A stretch of 64,000 bases of DNA from MR-S7 sp000400995 (lineage in GTDB: Bacteria; Pseudomonadota; Gammaproteobacteria; Burkholderiales; Burkholderiaceae_C), in NCBI RefSeq assembly GCF_045291395.1, contig NZ_CP152342.1, positions 1,860,001 to 1,924,000 on the forward strand, read 5' to 3'. Under the pieces are notes generated by a model, which did no database searches, had not been told where the DNA came from, and saw only the letters and a program-made list of their open reading frames with translations. Positions within the stretch are counted from its first letter, which is position 1. The number at the start of each line of letters is the position of its first letter. Made by a program: the position numbers and the translations under genes. Positions 18,067 through 26,018 of this stretch are shown here, piece by piece.

Positions 18067-19248
18067 ATGTTGTTGCTCGAAGCGGATGGAAAGCGGCTGC
18101 TGAGCGAGGCCGGCATCGCCGTGCCGCGCGGGGTGCGCGTCCGTGAATCGCAGGCGGTGCCCGCGCTGCCCGGCCAGGGGCCCTGGATCGCCAAGGCCCA
18201 GGTGCCCGTCGGCGGGCGCGGCAAGGCCGGCGGCGTCCGGCGCGTGGCGGATGGCGCCGGTCTGCCCGCCGTACTGGACGCGTTGTTCGGCCTGCGCATC
18301 AAGGGGTGCCGCGCCAGGGATGTATTGGTCGAGGAGGCGTGCGCCGGCGCGGAGCACTACCTGGCGCTCATGGTGGATGCGAGCGCGGGCGGCATCCGCC
18401 TGATCCACAGCCCGCAGGGCGGCGTGGACATCGAGGCCCACGCGGCGACGGGCCAGGGCTTCAACGAACTCCTGCCGCTGGACGAGGCGGCCCTGCGCGG
18501 CGCCGTGCGGCGCATGAGCGCGCAGGCCGCTCCCGCGCTGCGCGCCGGACTGCAGGAGGTGGGGGAGCGCCTGGTGGCGATGTTCCTCGCCCACCGCCTC
18601 ATGCTGGCCGAGATCAACCCGCTGTTCGCGCAGGAGGACGGCCGCTTCGTCGCGGGCGACGCGAAGGTGGTGGTCGACATGAATGCCGTGGATGCGGCTT
18701 CTCCGGTGCGGGCGATCCTGGCCGAGCAGCGGGACCTGTACCCCGATGCCTGGCGCAAGCTCTCCGAGGATTTCGACTTCGTCGAAATCGACCCGGCCGG
18801 CCGCGTGGGACTGGTCACCACGGGCGCGGGCCTGTCCATGATGCTCATCGACGAGCTGGTGGGCCAGGGCATCGCGCCGTTCAACTTCTGCGACATGCGC
18901 ACCGGCCAGATGCGCGGCAGCCCCGAACGCCTGCTGCGGATCTTCGACTGGCTGGCCGCGGCGCCGGACGTGCAGGTGGTGCTGGTCAACATCTTCGCCG
19001 GCATCACGGACCTGTCGGAGTTCACGCAGCTGCTGGTGGATGCGCTGCAGGCCCGGCCGGAATGCCGCTGGCCGATCGTGGCGCGCCTGGTGGGCAACGG
19101 GGAGGAGCAGGCCAGGGCGATCATCGCGCGCCACCCGGAGCTGCCCATCGTCTTCGAGCCCGACCTGCAGCAAGCCATCGCACGGGTGGGCCGCCTGCTG
19201 GGCAAGGCCTCTTGCACCCAGGAACAGGGAGCACTCCATGCTGTTTGA
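18067..19248 (+). CDS. Succinyl-CoA-synthetase-like beta subunit (ATP-grasp acyl-CoA ligase)
   Basis: This 393-residue protein has the SucC layout. The ATP-grasp N-terminus includes AKAQVPVGGRGKAGGVRR and a VEEACAGAEHYLALM strand, with HSPQGGVDIE and the metal-binding LAEINPLF...DAKVVVD. The CoA-ligase domain ends with VNIFAGITDLSEFTQLL. It diverges from housekeeping SucC: NFCDMRTGQMRGS replaces the usual NFLDVGGG. With the alpha subunit that overlaps its 3-prime end, it probably forms CoA thioesters of an organic acid other than succinate. The substrate is unknown. Confidence 0.85.
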   Translation: MLLLEADGKRLLSEAGIAVPRGVRVRESQAVPALPGQGPWIAKAQVPVGGRGKAGGVRRVADGAGLPAVLDALFGLRIKGCRARDVLVEEACAGAEHYLALMVDASAGGIRLIHSPQGGVDIEAHAATGQGFNELLPLDEAALRGAVRRMSAQAAPALRAGLQEVGERLVAMFLAHRLMLAEINPLFAQEDGRFVAGDAKVVVDMNAVDAASPVRAILAEQRDLYPDAWRKLSEDFDFVEIDPAGRVGLVTTGAGLSMMLIDELVGQGIAPFNFCDMRTGQMRGSPERLLRIFDWLAAAPDVQVVLVNIFAGITDLSEFTQLLVDALQARPECRWPIVARLVGNGEEQARAIIARHPELPIVFEPDLQQAIARVGRLLGKASCTQEQGALHAV

Positions 19249-20122
19249 ACTGGACCGCGCCACGCCCGTGCTGGTGCAGGGCATCACCGGGCGCATGGGG
19301 CAGAAGCACGCGGCGCTGATGCAGCGCTACGGCACCCGCATCGCCGGGGGCACCGGGCGCGTGCGCGCCGGTGAGCCCCAGGCGTTTCCCGTCTTCGGGG
19401 ACTGCGCCGAGGCCGCGCGCGCCACCGGCGCGCGTGTCAGCATCGCCCTGGTGCCGCCGCAGTCCACCTTGCAGGCCGTGGCGGAAGCCGTCCATGCCGG
19501 CATGAAGGTGGTGGTGACGGTGGCGGAAGGCATCGAGGTGCATGACGCGCTGCGCATCCGCGCGCTCACCCGCGAGGCCGGCGTGGAATGGGTCGGCGCC
19601 TCCACGCCGGGGCTGTGCATCCCAGGGCAGGCGAAGCTGGGCTTTTTGCCCGACATCTCGCTGGCGCCCGGTGCGGTGGGCGTGATGTCCAAGAGCGGGA
19701 CGCTGTCGTACGAAGTCGGCCGGCGCATGGTGCAGCGCGGGCTGGGCCAGAGCGTCTGGATCGGCGTGGGCGGCGACCCGGTCAAGGGCCTGCGGTTCGC
19801 GGACCTCGCGGAAGGCTTCGCGCGCCATGCGCCGACGCAGGCCCTGCTGCTGGTGGGCGAGATCGGCGGGGACGAGGAAGAGGAATTCGCCGAGGCCTGG
19901 GCCGCGCTGCGCTGCCCCAAGCCCGTGTTCGCCCTGGTCGCCGGCGCGCAGGCCAAGGAAGGCGTGACGATGGGCCATGCGGGCGCGCTGGTGCTGGGCG
20001 AGCGGGGAACGCTGGCCTCCAAGCAACGGGCCCTGCGCGCCGCGGGCGCCCAGGTCTTCGACACCATCGAGGCGCTGGTGGAGGCCCTACCGGCCGCGCC
20101 AGGCCCCGATTCTCACCACTGA
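19238..20122 (+). CDS. Succinyl-CoA-synthetase-like alpha subunit
   Basis: This 294-residue partner of the preceding beta subunit has the SucD CoA-binding N-terminus (VLVQGITGRMGQKHAALMQRYGT), the PGLCIPGQAKLGFLP and SKSGTLSYEVGRRM blocks, and His247 in MGHAGALV, the position phosphorylated in SucD. The order of subunits, beta then alpha, matches sucCD. Its ATG, preceded by GGGAG, lies 11 bases inside the end of the beta-subunit gene, indicating translational coupling. Confidence 0.88.
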   Translation: MLFELDRATPVLVQGITGRMGQKHAALMQRYGTRIAGGTGRVRAGEPQAFPVFGDCAEAARATGARVSIALVPPQSTLQAVAEAVHAGMKVVVTVAEGIEVHDALRIRALTREAGVEWVGASTPGLCIPGQAKLGFLPDISLAPGAVGVMSKSGTLSYEVGRRMVQRGLGQSVWIGVGGDPVKGLRFADLAEGFARHAPTQALLLVGEIGGDEEEEFAEAWAALRCPKPVFALVAGAQAKEGVTMGHAGALVLGERGTLASKQRALRAAGAQVFDTIEALVEALPAAPGPDSHH

Positions 20123-20140
20123 ATCACAAGAAGGACTCCC

Positions 20141-21934
20141 ATGACCCATTCCCTGCGAGGCGCGGAAATCATCGTCGACCACCTGATCGCCGAGAAAGTC
20201 CCTTACCTCTTCGGCCTGTGCGGCCACGGCATCGTGGGCCTGATGGACGCGGCGCTGGACCGGCGCGACCGCATTCGGACGGTGTCGGTGCACAACGAGC
20301 AGATCGCCGGGTTCGCGGCGGACGCCTACTACCGGGTGGCACGCCAGCCCGCCGCCACGTTCACGTCCTGCGGCCCGGGCTCGATCAACATCCAGATGGC
20401 CATCGCCAACGCGATGTTCGATTCCTCCGCGCTGCTCGCCATCACGGGCAACGTGCCCACCCAGCAGTTCAACAAGGGGCCGTTCCAGGAACTGGGGCAC
20501 CACCACCAGGCGGACTTCGTCACCGCCATGCGCCCCTATGTGAAGCGCAGCTTCCAGGCGCCGCGCGCGGACATGCTGCCCGGCCTCATGCGCCAGGCCT
20601 GCACCGCCATGGTGGCGGGCCGGCCGGGGCCGGTGCACCTGGACGTTCCCTTCAACGTGTTCGAGGAGCGCGTGGAGGCAGGCATCGAGTCCCCCGAGGT
20701 GTGGCGTAAGGGCGTGGACTGGCGCAGCGCGGCGCCGGCGCAGGCCGTGGAGCGGGCGCTGGCGATGCTGCTGGAGGCCGAGCGCCCGCTGATCCTGGCC
20801 GGCCACGGCTGCCTGGTGGGAGACGCCGCCCAGGCGCTGGCACGCGCCAGCCGGGTGCTCGGCATTCCCGTGGCCACCACGCCGCAGGGCAAGGGCGTGC
20901 TGGACGACCAGGACCCGCTGTACCTCGGGCCCACGGGGCGCGACGGCGGCTATCCCGGCAACCGCGCCACCCGCGGCTGCGACGTGCTGCTGGCCCTGGG
21001 CACTCGGTTCGGGGACCGGGGCACGAGCAGCTGGGCCGACGGCGTCACGCACAGCGCGGGCACCCGCATCATCCACGTGGACGTCGACCCGTCCGCGCTG
21101 GCGCGCAACTACGCCACCGAACTGGGCGTGCTGGCCGATGCCGGCACCTTCCTGGACCAGCTGGCCCGGGAAGCCCAGCGCCACGCGGACCTGCGCCCGC
21201 AGCGGCGCGCCGGATGGGTCGCCGCGACCGCGCACTGGCGCGCGCTGTGGCGGGACGCCCTGGCCCCCGGCCAGCGCAGCGACGAGGCGCCGCTGCACCC
21301 GGGCCGCGTGGTGGCGGACATCGCCGCGGTGACGCCGCGCCAGGCGGTCGTGCTGTCCGACATCGGCCAGCACCACAGCTGGATGGTGCAGCAGTGGCCC
21401 GTGCGCGAAGGCGGGCTGTTCCTGCAGTCGGGCGGCTCGGCCACGATGGGCTTCGGGGTCGGCGGCGCCATCGGGGCCCAGCTGGCCGCGCAGGACAGGC
21501 CCGTCGTGGCGGTGGTGGGGGATGGGGGCATGCTCATGCACGCCAGCGCCGTGGCCACCGCCGTCGAATACCGCCTGCCCATCGTCTGGGTGGTGTGGAA
21601 CAACAGCGGCTACGTCTCCATCCGCGACCTGCAGAAGGGCTTCTACGGGCAGGACCGCGAATTCGCCACGCGCTTTCGCGACAACGGCGTGGACGGCGCG
21701 CTGCACAGCACCGACTACGCGCTGCTGGCCCAGGCCATGGGCGCGCAAGGCCTGCGCGTGGAGCGTGCCGCCGACCTCGGCGGACAGCTGGAGCGCGCCA
21801 TCCGGTCGAACCGGCCCACGGTGCTGGACGTGCGCGTCGCCGCCGACGCGCCGCGGCTCACGGCGGGCGCCTGGGATATGCCGCCCATCGCAGGGCCGCG
21901 CCCGAGCTTCGACCCCGATCCGCTGCCTCAGTGA
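20141..21934 (+). CDS. Thiamine-pyrophosphate-dependent enzyme (acetolactate-synthase superfamily)
   Basis: This 597-residue protein has the three-domain layout of AHAS, benzoylformate decarboxylase, oxalyl-CoA decarboxylase and IolD. Glu53 in HNEQIAGFAADAY is at the TPP-activating position, with TSCGPGSINIQMAIANA following. The C-terminal TPP/Mg motif is GDGGMLMHASAVAT...WNNSGY. It would cleave or decarboxylate a 2-oxo acid or related compound. In this operon an aldehyde product would feed the aldehyde dehydrogenase. AAGAAGG precedes ATG 20141. The specific substrate cannot be told. Confidence 0.88.
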   Translation: MTHSLRGAEIIVDHLIAEKVPYLFGLCGHGIVGLMDAALDRRDRIRTVSVHNEQIAGFAADAYYRVARQPAATFTSCGPGSINIQMAIANAMFDSSALLAITGNVPTQQFNKGPFQELGHHHQADFVTAMRPYVKRSFQAPRADMLPGLMRQACTAMVAGRPGPVHLDVPFNVFEERVEAGIESPEVWRKGVDWRSAAPAQAVERALAMLLEAERPLILAGHGCLVGDAAQALARASRVLGIPVATTPQGKGVLDDQDPLYLGPTGRDGGYPGNRATRGCDVLLALGTRFGDRGTSSWADGVTHSAGTRIIHVDVDPSALARNYATELGVLADAGTFLDQLAREAQRHADLRPQRRAGWVAATAHWRALWRDALAPGQRSDEAPLHPGRVVADIAAVTPRQAVVLSDIGQHHSWMVQQWPVREGGLFLQSGGSATMGFGVGGAIGAQLAAQDRPVVAVVGDGGMLMHASAVATAVEYRLPIVWVVWNNSGYVSIRDLQKGFYGQDREFATRFRDNGVDGALHSTDYALLAQAMGAQGLRVERAADLGGQLERAIRSNRPTVLDVRVAADAPRLTAGAWDMPPIAGPRPSFDPDPLPQ

Positions 21935-21974
21935 ATCGACATTTCTTCGCTACACAACAACCATGGAGACAAGC

Positions 21975-22958
21975 ATGAGCACATTCAACAGAAGACAGTT
22001 CATCGGTTGCGGCATCGCGATGGCGGGCGGCGTGCCCGCCCTGTCGCTCGCCCAGGGCAGCTACCCTTCGCGCGCCGTCACCATCGTCGTGCCGCTGAGC
22101 GCGGGCGGCGTGACCGACGTGGTGGCGCGCTACGTGGCCCAGAAGCTCTCGGAGGCGTGGAAGGCGCCCGTGGTGGTGGAGAACAAGCTGGGCGCGGGCG
22201 GCGGCGTCGGTGCGGAATACGTGGCCAAGGCGGCGCCCGACGGGTATACCCTGATCATGGGAACGGTGAGCTCGCACGCCATCAACGCCTCGGTCTACCC
22301 GAACCTGCGCTACGACAACCTGCGCGACTTCGAGCCCATCTCGCTGGTGGCCTCGGGGCCGAACATGCTGGTGGTGCACCCCAGCGTTCCGGTCAAGACC
22401 GTGGCGGAGCTGGTGCAATACCTCAAGAGCCATCCCGACAAGCTGAGCTACGGCTCCACGGGCGTGGGCACGTCGACGCACGTGCTGGCGGAACTGTTCA
22501 AAATGACCACGGGCACGTCCATGCTCCACGTGCCCTACAAGGGCAGCAGCCAGATGATGGCCGACCTGATCGCCGGGCAGGTGCAGCTCGCGTTCGACAA
22601 CATGCCCACGGCGCTGGCGCAGGCCCGTGCCGGGAAGGTGCGCGCGCTGGGCATCAGCTCCGCGGAGCGCTGGCCGGACACGCCGGACATCCCGACCATC
22701 GCCGAAACCCTGCCGGGCTTCGTCGCCACCTCGTGGCAGGGCCTCTTCGCGCCCAAGGGCACGCCGGCCGACGTGCTCCGGCAGCTGTCCGCGCAGGTCC
22801 AGCGCATCCTGCAGGAGCCCGACACGGTGCGGCGGTTCCAGGAGCTGGGCACCCGCGCCTCCGGCATGCCCATGGAGCAGTTCCGCCAGTTCGTGCGCGA
22901 CGAGACCGAGCGCTGGGCGGCCGTGGTCAAGAAGGCCGGCGCGCGCGCGGAAGGATGA
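21975..22958 (+). CDS. Bug/TctC-family periplasmic substrate-binding protein
   Basis: This 327-residue periplasmic solute receptor of the tripartite tricarboxylate family has an export signal with a twin-arginine-like start (NRRQFIGCGIAMAGG) and a cleavage region near SLAQG. Family hallmarks are YPSRAVTIVVPLSAGGVTDVVAR, NKLGAGGGVGAEYV, DGYTLIMGT and LMHVPYKGSS-like strands. No tctA or tctB membrane genes are nearby, as is common for Bug proteins in betaproteobacteria. I chose ATG 21975 because GGAGA lies five bases upstream; ATG 21963 is also in frame. Confidence 0.93.
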   Translation: MSTFNRRQFIGCGIAMAGGVPALSLAQGSYPSRAVTIVVPLSAGGVTDVVARYVAQKLSEAWKAPVVVENKLGAGGGVGAEYVAKAAPDGYTLIMGTVSSHAINASVYPNLRYDNLRDFEPISLVASGPNMLVVHPSVPVKTVAELVQYLKSHPDKLSYGSTGVGTSTHVLAELFKMTTGTSMLHVPYKGSSQMMADLIAGQVQLAFDNMPTALAQARAGKVRALGISSAERWPDTPDIPTIAETLPGFVATSWQGLFAPKGTPADVLRQLSAQVQRILQEPDTVRRFQELGTRASGMPMEQFRQFVRDETERWAAVVKKAGARAEG

Positions 22959-24001
22959 AAGCCCTCGTGATCGGCGGCTCCGGGCTGGTGGGCGGGCACC
23001 TGGTCCGGGCGCTCGCGGCCGCGGGGTGGGAGACCGCCGCGACCCAGCGCACGCCGCCCCATGACCCGCCCGCGACCCACCGCGCCATCGCGCTGGACCT
23101 GCTCGACCCGGCATCCGTGCAGGCCCTGCCGGGCCAGGTGGCGGGCGTGTCGCATGTGTTCTTCCTGGCCAGGACCTTGCAGAAGGGCTACCGGATCGAG
23201 CGGGAGTCGAACGTCCGCGTGCTGGAGGCGGTGCTCGACGTATTGCAGGAGCTGCCCTCGCTGCGGCACGTGCAGCTCGTGCACGGCCTGAAGTGGTACG
23301 GATCGACGGCCGGGCCCTTTCCAGTGCCGGCGCGCGAGAGCGACCCGGTGCCCGGCGCCGCGCATTTCTACTACGACCAGCATGCGCTCGTGCGCGAGCG
23401 CGCCCGGGGGCGGCCCTGGCATTGGTCGACGCTGCGGCCGCACTGCGTGAGCGGGGTGGCCACGCACAGCCCCAGCAACGTCATGCTGGGCATGGCGGTC
23501 TATGCCCAGCTCATGAAGGAGCAGGGCCTGCCGCTGGCCTTTCCCGGCTCGCAGGCGGCCTTCGACGCGCGCTTGACCTACACCTCGGCCGACCTGCTCG
23601 CCCGCGCCATGCTGTGGGCCGCCACCGATCCGGCGGCGCGCGACGAGGACTTCAACGTCGCCAACGGCGACGTGTTCTCGTGGAGCCAGGTATGGCCGGC
23701 GGTTGCCGCGGCCTTCGGCATGGAGGCCGCTCCGCCCCGGCCGCAGGCGCTGCGCGACACCATGCCGCCCCTGGCCGGCCTCTGGAGCCGGGTCGTCCAG
23801 CGCGATGCGCTGGTGCCCAATGCCTTGCCGGCGCTGGTGGACTGGAACTTCATGGATGCCACGCTGGCGCTGGCGTGGGAGCAGACCATGTCGCTCGAAA
23901 AACTGCGGCGGCACGGCTTCGGCGAGACGGTGGACACGCCGGCCATGATCCTGGAGATCATCCAGGCCTACCGGCGCCTGCGTATCCTTCCCGCCCCATG
24001 A
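22955..24001 (+). CDS. PRISE-family (progesterone 5-beta-reductase/iridoid-synthase-like) SDR enone reductase
   Basis: This 348-residue extended SDR has the features of the plant-type PRISE family, which reduces activated C=C bonds of enones. It shows the NAD(P) motif VIGGSGLVGGHL, SHVFFLART, the catalytic-Lys region LVHGLKWYGS, the catalytic-Tyr region HFYYDQHALVRER, and the conserved SPSNVMLGMAVYAQ and FNVANGDVFSWSQVW. There is no classical YxxxK, which is normal for PRISE enzymes. The ATG overlaps the Bug gene stop. In this operon it may reduce an unsaturated ketone intermediate. The substrate is unknown. Confidence 0.87.
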   Translation: MKALVIGGSGLVGGHLVRALAAAGWETAATQRTPPHDPPATHRAIALDLLDPASVQALPGQVAGVSHVFFLARTLQKGYRIERESNVRVLEAVLDVLQELPSLRHVQLVHGLKWYGSTAGPFPVPARESDPVPGAAHFYYDQHALVRERARGRPWHWSTLRPHCVSGVATHSPSNVMLGMAVYAQLMKEQGLPLAFPGSQAAFDARLTYTSADLLARAMLWAATDPAARDEDFNVANGDVFSWSQVWPAVAAAFGMEAAPPRPQALRDTMPPLAGLWSRVVQRDALVPNALPALVDWNFMDATLALAWEQTMSLEKLRRHGFGETVDTPAMILEIIQAYRRLRILPAP

Positions 24002-24819
24002 ACCGCATCGCTTTTTCCACCGCCGCGCTGGGCGGGACCTTCGGCGCCAAGGTGCAGGCCATGCGCCGGGCGGGCTTCCAGGCCACGGAGCTATGGGCGC
24101 GCGATCTGTTCGAGCACTTCGAAGGCCCCGAGACCGCCCTGCGCATGCTGCAGGACGAAGGCATGGCGGTCACCGCGCTGCAGGCCATCCGCCATTTCGA
24201 GGGCTGCCCGCCCGGCGAAAGGGCGCGCAAGCTCGATATCGCGCGCCGCATGATGGATCTGGCGAACCTCGCCGGCGCTCCGCTGGTCACGCTGGCCGCG
24301 AACTCGCAGGACTCGGCGCGGGGCGATGAGTCCTGCCTCATCGACGACCTGGGTGAGCTGGCCCGGGAGGCCGCAGCGCGCGGTCTGCGTATCGCCTACG
24401 AGCCCATCGCCTGGGCGCCCCATGTGAACCACTGGCGGCGCGCGCTGGAGCTGGTGGAGGCGGTGGACAGCCCCGCGCTCGGGCTGCAGCTGGACGTGTT
24501 CCACGCCTTCGTGCGCGGCGACACCCGCGTTGCAGTCGGCGAGATCGCGCCGCAGCGCCTGTTCCTCGTGGAGGTGTGCGACCTGGTTCCGCTGCGCATG
24601 CCGGCCATCGAGGTCAGCCGCAGCTACCGCCTGCTGCCCGGCGAGGGCGCGATGCCGCTGGAGGCGTTCTTCGCCGACCTGCGGTGCGCGGGCTACGCGG
24701 GCGACGTGGTGGTCGAGATATTCAACGCCGCCTGCCTGGCGCAGCCTGCCGAAGCCGTCGCGCGCAGGGCCCGGGACAGCATGCGGCCGTGGTTCGACGA
24801 CAAAGGAAGTTCAAGATGA
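23998..24819 (+). CDS. Sugar-phosphate isomerase/epimerase-like TIM-barrel protein
   Basis: This 273-residue AP-endonuclease-2/xylose-isomerase-like barrel starts with IAFSTAALGGTFGAKVQAM. Metal-site candidates are Glu in IAYEPIAWAPHVN, Asp and His in LQLDVFHAFVRGD, and Glu in VVVEIFNA at the C-terminus. Relatives include 3-dehydroshikimate dehydratase (QuiC-like), IolE and hydroxypyruvate isomerase, so it could be a lyase or an isomerase. It overlaps the stop of the PRISE gene by four bases (ATGA). I cannot name the substrate. Confidence 0.8.
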   Translation: MNRIAFSTAALGGTFGAKVQAMRRAGFQATELWARDLFEHFEGPETALRMLQDEGMAVTALQAIRHFEGCPPGERARKLDIARRMMDLANLAGAPLVTLAANSQDSARGDESCLIDDLGELAREAAARGLRIAYEPIAWAPHVNHWRRALELVEAVDSPALGLQLDVFHAFVRGDTRVAVGEIAPQRLFLVEVCDLVPLRMPAIEVSRSYRLLPGEGAMPLEAFFADLRCAGYAGDVVVEIFNAACLAQPAEAVARRARDSMRPWFDDKGSSR

Positions 24820-25268
24820 CCCAAGATTTCGATCCCGCCGGCGCGGCGAGCCGCCGCGCCGTCCTGGGCGACGCGCACGTGGACAAGCTGCAGGGGCAGG
24901 GCAGTTCCATGGACCGTGCATGGAACATGTACGTCACCAACGTGAGCTGGGCCGGCACCTGGGCCCGCCAGGTCATCGACCGCCCGACGCTGAGCCTGGT
25001 CACGCTGGGCATGCTGGCGGGGGCGGGGCAGATGGAGGAATTCGAGCGCCACGTGCGCAACGCGCTGCTGCGCACGGGCGTGCCCCAGCTCCAGCTGCGG
25101 GAGGTGCTGCTGCACATCGGCCACTACTGCGGCATCCCCACGGGCGCGGCCTGCTTCGCCATCGTGCGCAAGGTGATGCGCGAGGAGGGCATCGCGCCCG
25201 ACGCGGCGCTGCTGGAAGACGTGGGCAGCGTCTACCGCACCGCAGGGGCGGCCGCATCGTTCTTCTGA
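24816..25268 (+). CDS. Carboxymuconolactone-decarboxylase-family protein
   Basis: This 150-residue AhpD/PcaC-fold protein has helical blocks RPTLSLVTLGMLAGAGQMEEFERHV and LREVLLHIGHYCGIPTGAACF. In PcaC-type proteins this fold decarboxylates 4-carboxymuconolactone. Here only one Cys lies in the conserved helix (HYCGIP), so it lacks the CxxC of AhpD-type peroxidases and fits a decarboxylase or isomerase-type member. Its ATG overlaps the previous stop by four bases and AAAGGAAG precedes it. It is the last gene of the coupled operon. Confidence 0.87.
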   Translation: MTQDFDPAGAASRRAVLGDAHVDKLQGQGSSMDRAWNMYVTNVSWAGTWARQVIDRPTLSLVTLGMLAGAGQMEEFERHVRNALLRTGVPQLQLREVLLHIGHYCGIPTGAACFAIVRKVMREEGIAPDAALLEDVGSVYRTAGAAASFF

Positions 25269-25331
25269 AGGCCGGAAGGCATGGGGCCGGCGCAGCCATG
25301 GCACCATGCGGCTTTTGACAGGAGCGATTCC

Positions 25332-25910
25332 ATGAAATTCTGGCTGGCAAGCGCGCTGGGCGTGCTGGTTCTGGCCGGGTGCGCCAGCAAGCAGACGCTG
25401 GTGCCCCAGGTGACGCAGGGCGTGGCCGCGGACGGCGCCAAGACCGTGACGGTGGCGCCCGAGAAGGTGGTCTGCGGCACGACCGCGGCATGCCCCGTGC
25501 TGGCAGCGTCGTGGACCGGCGCCAAGGCAGGGCAGGCGGTGCTCACCGTGGGCCTGCCCGGCCAGCAGGTGCAGGTAACGGGCGCGGACTTCCACTTCAG
25601 CGGCGTGGACACGGTGCGCCTGCGCCTGCCTTCGCGCGGCGAGGCGCCCGCGCTGGGCTATCCGGCCATGGCGTTCGACGTGCCGTTGCGCGTGGTGAGC
25701 CAGATCGCCTACACCCAGCGCAGCTGGGTGCGCGTGCACCTGGCGGGCGGGCGCACCGTGGACGAGACCATCAACAGCGGCGACCAGCGCGGCAAGGCGG
25801 TGGAGTCGCTGAGCTATTTCCTCGCGGCGGTGGAGGCTTCGGGCGGTACGGGCGCCAATGCCCAGCGCAAGGGCGGGCTGTTCGAGGCGCTCGGCGGCGA
25901 CAGCAAGTAG
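25332..25910 (+). CDS. Putative lipoprotein, unknown function
   Basis: This 192-residue protein starts with a lipoprotein signal: hydrophobic residues 4-16 and lipobox LAGC with Cys at about 18. The mature part is rich in Val and Gly strands and has two further Cys (VVCGTTAACP) that may form a disulfide. I recognise no domain. AGGAG lies seven bases before ATG 25332. It starts 63 bases after the catabolic operon and may be separately transcribed. Repeat R6a follows its stop. Confidence 0.75.
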   Translation: MKFWLASALGVLVLAGCASKQTLVPQVTQGVAADGAKTVTVAPEKVVCGTTAACPVLAASWTGAKAGQAVLTVGLPGQQVQVTGADFHFSGVDTVRLRLPSRGEAPALGYPAMAFDVPLRVVSQIAYTQRSWVRVHLAGGRTVDETINSGDQRGKAVESLSYFLAAVEASGGTGANAQRKGGLFEALGGDSK

Positions 25911-25935
25911 CTGCGCGCTGTCCGCTACCAAAACA

Positions 25936-25977
25936 GAAGCTGCTTGCGCTTTTCCCCAAAGGGTTTGAGTTTGCCAA
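25936..25977 (+). repeat. Dispersed composite palindromic repeat, copy R6a
   Basis: It reads GAAGCTGCTTGCGCTTTTCC, then CCAAAGGGTTTGAGTTTGCC. It is a variant in which the right arm is GGGTTTGAG instead of AAGCGCTGGAG, as in copy R7. A GCTACCAAAACAGAAGC head palindrome precedes it, after the lipoprotein gene stop. It is arranged tail to tail with R6b. Confidence 0.7.
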
Positions 25978-25980
25978 GAC

Positions 25981-26018
25981 GTTGAAACCCAGCAGGGGCA
26001 AGCGCTGCCAGCTACGGA
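25981..26018 (-). repeat. Dispersed composite palindromic repeat, copy R6b
   Basis: Its reverse complement reads CGTAGCTGGCAGCGCTTGCC, then CCTGCTGGGTTTCAAC. The TAG stop codon of the following histidine-kinase gene (26012-26014) lies inside its GCTACGGATTCGGTAGC head palindrome. Together with R6a it forms a longer inverted pair between convergent genes. Confidence 0.7.

Noticed and set aside
14328..25268. Genomic island with integrase or tRNA attachment site for the catabolic operon
   Set aside because: No integrase, transposase, tRNA or direct repeats flank the operon, and base composition looks like the surroundings.
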